Positions 61,758-64,000 of a stretch of DNA of 64,000 nt are shown in pieces (the first letter of the stretch is position 1; every line of letters begins with the position of its first letter). A program made the translations under genes and the position numbers. A model generated the notes under the pieces. It saw nothing but the letters and a program-made list of their open reading frames with translations, was not told the origin of the DNA and made no database searches. This DNA comes from Notospermus geniculatus (taxonomy: Eukaryota; Nemertea; Pilidiophora; Heteronemertea; Lineidae). Where the stretch lies: contig NMRB01000148.1 in assembly GCA_002633025.1 (NCBI GenBank), forward strand, positions 149,894 through 213,893, given 5' to 3'.

Positions 61758-62010
61758 TAGGCCAAGTAAAAATAATAATTAGATTAGCGTCCTTTTTTCT
61801 CAGATGAGTGGGGAGGGGGAGGTTTTTATTTTTTATTTTTACTAGTTTGAGGCTGAAAAGACATGTCAAAATCAAATAAAAAAATTTTCAGACATTGCCA
61901 AAATTTTGGGGAGGTATTAGGAAATGCATTGTAAAATCTTTTTGCAGTTTTTGCACTTTTTGGGGGCGGGAGGGGACTCTAATCTAATATATATTTTTAC
62001 TTGGCCTTAA
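61758..62010. mobile_element. MITE with TTAGGCCAAGTAAAAAT ends
   Basis: 253 bp; TIRs of about 25 bp reach into TTAGATTAG. Interior is low-complexity (G-rich and T-rich). Confidence 0.75.
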
Positions 62011-63275
62011 GAGACTCTAACCACCCCTTGGGAGATAATGACCCTGACAACACAGTACAGACACTATAGACAGTATAGTATCTTGTCTCATTCAGTGCAG
62101 CACTGATGCAAGTGCACATGTCACCTGGTTTGACAGGGTTGAGAAGAGTTAATTGTGCACTGGTAGGTCTGCCATGATTTGAGCGAAGCCCTACTCTTGG
62201 TATTCTCCATTGTGTACACTGTTCTGTATTCGCTCCTGTCACCGAGAAAGGAAACATCAATTGATGTTGATTGCTCATCTGATTTCGATGTAATTAAATT
62301 ACAAGGGTAGATGAAGTCTGCCAACAACCTCACGTCTGTTCGGACTGCCTAACTGCAATCTTACAACACCTAATTTAGCGATCCGCCAACCTCCCGTCGC
62401 CAACGCTGTAACATTCATCATAACCAGTTTTAGTCCTTCGACAAAATTCTAAAATTTAGGATGGAAAGATAAGATAACGTTCATCCGTTGCCGATGAGCG
62501 CTCTTGGCCAATTCATACTTTGCGTTTTGCGCTTTGCGCTTGTCCGTTTCCTACATGTATGTGAGTGCGTGGTAGAAAAAGTAATTTTATTATTGGTACC
62601 ACACATCCCCGGTTGGGGTCGAAAATTCGCTAAGTTCTGGAAGTTGACTTCTTGATATTTACCACCTTGTTTGTCAATTTTTGTGCTTTCTTCTTTGGAT
62701 ACACGTAAACATAGGGAACGCACAAGCGCAAAGCGTAGTATCTACCCATTCTACGTTGTGAGATACTTTTTCGATGTTTCACTTCTGACGAGACGAAAAG
62801 TATCTCTACTGTACGAAGAATACCGCCATCTTGGATAGACATTCATCCGCGTTAGGAGCACTACTTAATACGTACTGCGCATGCGTAGACGCAGCCATTG
62901 TAGTTGACAAAAACCAGGGAAACCACTGGGAGACAACATGCAGCATCCAGCAACATAATATCATACTTTTCTTGATCTTATGTACGCATAAATCTATAGT
63001 TTTAAGTAATTCATATATACAATGATGAATTTTCAAAAAATATGCGTATATCGTGTAATTCTAGACACCATCACCTGGGCACTATATTTTATCCGGCGGA
63101 CGAATGGGTTAGTAAATCGCCGGAACTGAGGACCCACTTCCGTTTCAAGATGGCGCGTATTGTTATACAGCCGAGCCGGACTCCCGACAAATCCCGAAGT
63201 ACCCGAAGGAGGCCGGGCGAGGCCGAGCCGAATGAGTATCTACCCTTACGTATATGATTTTCATTTTACACTTAC

Positions 63276-63350
63276 CTTGAGGTCTCCAAGGCGTGTGTGG
63301 AGGGTCCATTACTGGTTTTGTCATTGCTGATATACTGTTGGGACCATAAC
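63276..63350 (-). CDS. ERG: ERG internal exon, 75 nt, symmetric phase 1
   Basis: A 75-nt open segment on the minus strand is bounded by a CATAG acceptor and a strong CAAG|GTAAGTG donor. It starts with two bases finishing a split codon and ends with the first G of the next, so it is phase 1 on both sides. It encodes YGPNSISAMTKPVMDPPHTP followed by WRPQ. Joined to the terminal exon it gives ...[12 protein letters not shown]..., exactly in frame with the ETS domain. The proline-rich, uncharged content fits the linker between the Pointed (SAM) domain and the ETS domain of ERG proteins, where vertebrate ERG also has small frame-preserving, alternatively spliced exons (family knowledge). Its skipping would leave the frame intact. 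The upstream exons, including the Pointed domain, should lie beyond the right edge of the window. I found no other exon with confidence in the 12 kb intron. Confidence 0.85.
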
Positions 63351-64000
63351 CTATGAAAAGAAAGAAGAACAATGTATGAGATGATTGAAAAGTAATTTGT
63401 TTATCAACCTACCATTATAAAAAAATTCATCTGCAAAAGATCGTCGCAGTCATCTACGTGTGTTGAGAGCCACAGAAGATTATTTACTGTCAGTCTTACC
63501 AAAAATTTATAAGGCTTATGAATTTTTGGTCTTGCCTGTCACTGATTTGCTCTTCTAAATACATATATCTTATTTTTCCACAGATAGAAAGCTTTTTCAT
63601 GTAAAAATGGACGAATCGCACTGACATGTGTTTCAGTTCAGTACATAGTACGTACATGTACATGTGCATGTACGTACATTACATACACTGCTATCTTACG
63701 CAGGATAGCTATCGTTAATAGGGCAATATGTAACAATTAGATGACAGATTACACATCTGTAACCAAATCTGCACTTTATCTCTTCTCATGACGCTTTGTC
63801 AACATCCAGAGAGTTTTTATTAAATATTTTCAACGATTTGATCGGCTACAGCGTCTAAGTGACCCTCGAGTGTGTCGAATTGTTTGAGGAAATATTAAAA
63901 TGACTGATATGTCAACAGAAACAAACACCCGAAAATTAAATTTTATAACCAACTGTGAAAATCACAAAGAAATAAAATACCCTTCAAACAACCATAGGTA
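63351..64000. other. ERG intron continuing past the right edge
   Basis: Upstream of the 75-nt exon on the minus strand. Holds an ACATGTACATG/TACGTACATG simple repeat at about 63647-63685; otherwise nothing recognised. Confidence 0.5.

Larger units (their letters stand above)
51062..63275 (-). other. ERG intron (12.2 kb), containing the alternative first exon
   Basis: GT-AG intron between the 75-nt exon and the ETS exon. Besides the candidate first exon (52543-52624) it holds a hairpin element, SINE fragment, telomere-like and minisatellite arrays and MITEs, listed separately. The stretches 51630-52540, 53840-57460, 57880-60560 and 62011-63275 show no structure I can name. NRF1-like CGCATGCG words occur at about 53866 and 62878, and YY1-like CCATCTTG at 62827. 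Confidence 0.7.

Overview
This is a 64 kb piece of an AT-leaning, intron- and repeat-rich animal genome. I read it as a marine invertebrate deuterostome (amphioxus, echinoderm or hemichordate; I cannot decide which). The reasons are a canonical ERG/FLI1-type ETS gene with GT-AG introns, a secreted lectin-like domain joined to a PAN/apple domain by symmetric phase-1 introns, a telomere-like CCCTAA array, very common ACATGTACATGT and TAGGCCTA words, and dozens of short terminal-inverted-repeat (TIR) elements. Nothing prokaryotic or viral is visible.

Layout: 249-11850 (block A) and 15701-28871 (block B) are two near-identical copies of one non-coding segment. Between them, on the minus strand, lie the last two coding exons of a LamG-like/PAN protein gene (14766-15422 and 13511-13740). 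30543-32900 (C1) and 33474-35955 (C2) are a second pair of copies. 43725-46262 (D1) and 46494-49554 (D2) are a third pair. Members of each pair differ by scattered substitutions and by clean insertions of small mobile elements, so one copy often shows the filled site and the other the empty site. Four single N characters fall inside or at the edges of these blocks. At two of them the sister copy shows that hundreds to thousands of bases are missing, so they are collapsed gaps. The simplest reading is that both haplotypes of a highly heterozygous animal were placed end to end; real tandem duplication is the alternative.

The right part (50532-63350, continuing past the window edge) is the 3' half of an ERG-family transcription factor gene on the minus strand. 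It has the terminal exon with the ETS domain and C-terminal tail (50532-51061), a 75-nt phase-1 symmetric exon (63276-63350), and a candidate alternative first exon (52543-52624) that would give a short, ETS-domain-only isoform. All three exons agree in splice phase. The 12 kb intron between the outer exons holds a telomere-like array, two minisatellites, a tRNA-derived SINE fragment and several hairpin elements.

The mobile content includes a CORE/MIR-like SINE present in only one copy, at least four families of short elements flanked by TTAA (piggyBac-type target), a 650-bp element with 9-bp target duplications, and a 766-bp TIR element nested in another TIR element. About 36-43.7 kb and 28.9-30.5 kb are single-copy non-coding sequence in which I recognise little beyond one inverted repeat, one MITE and a few promoter-like motifs.
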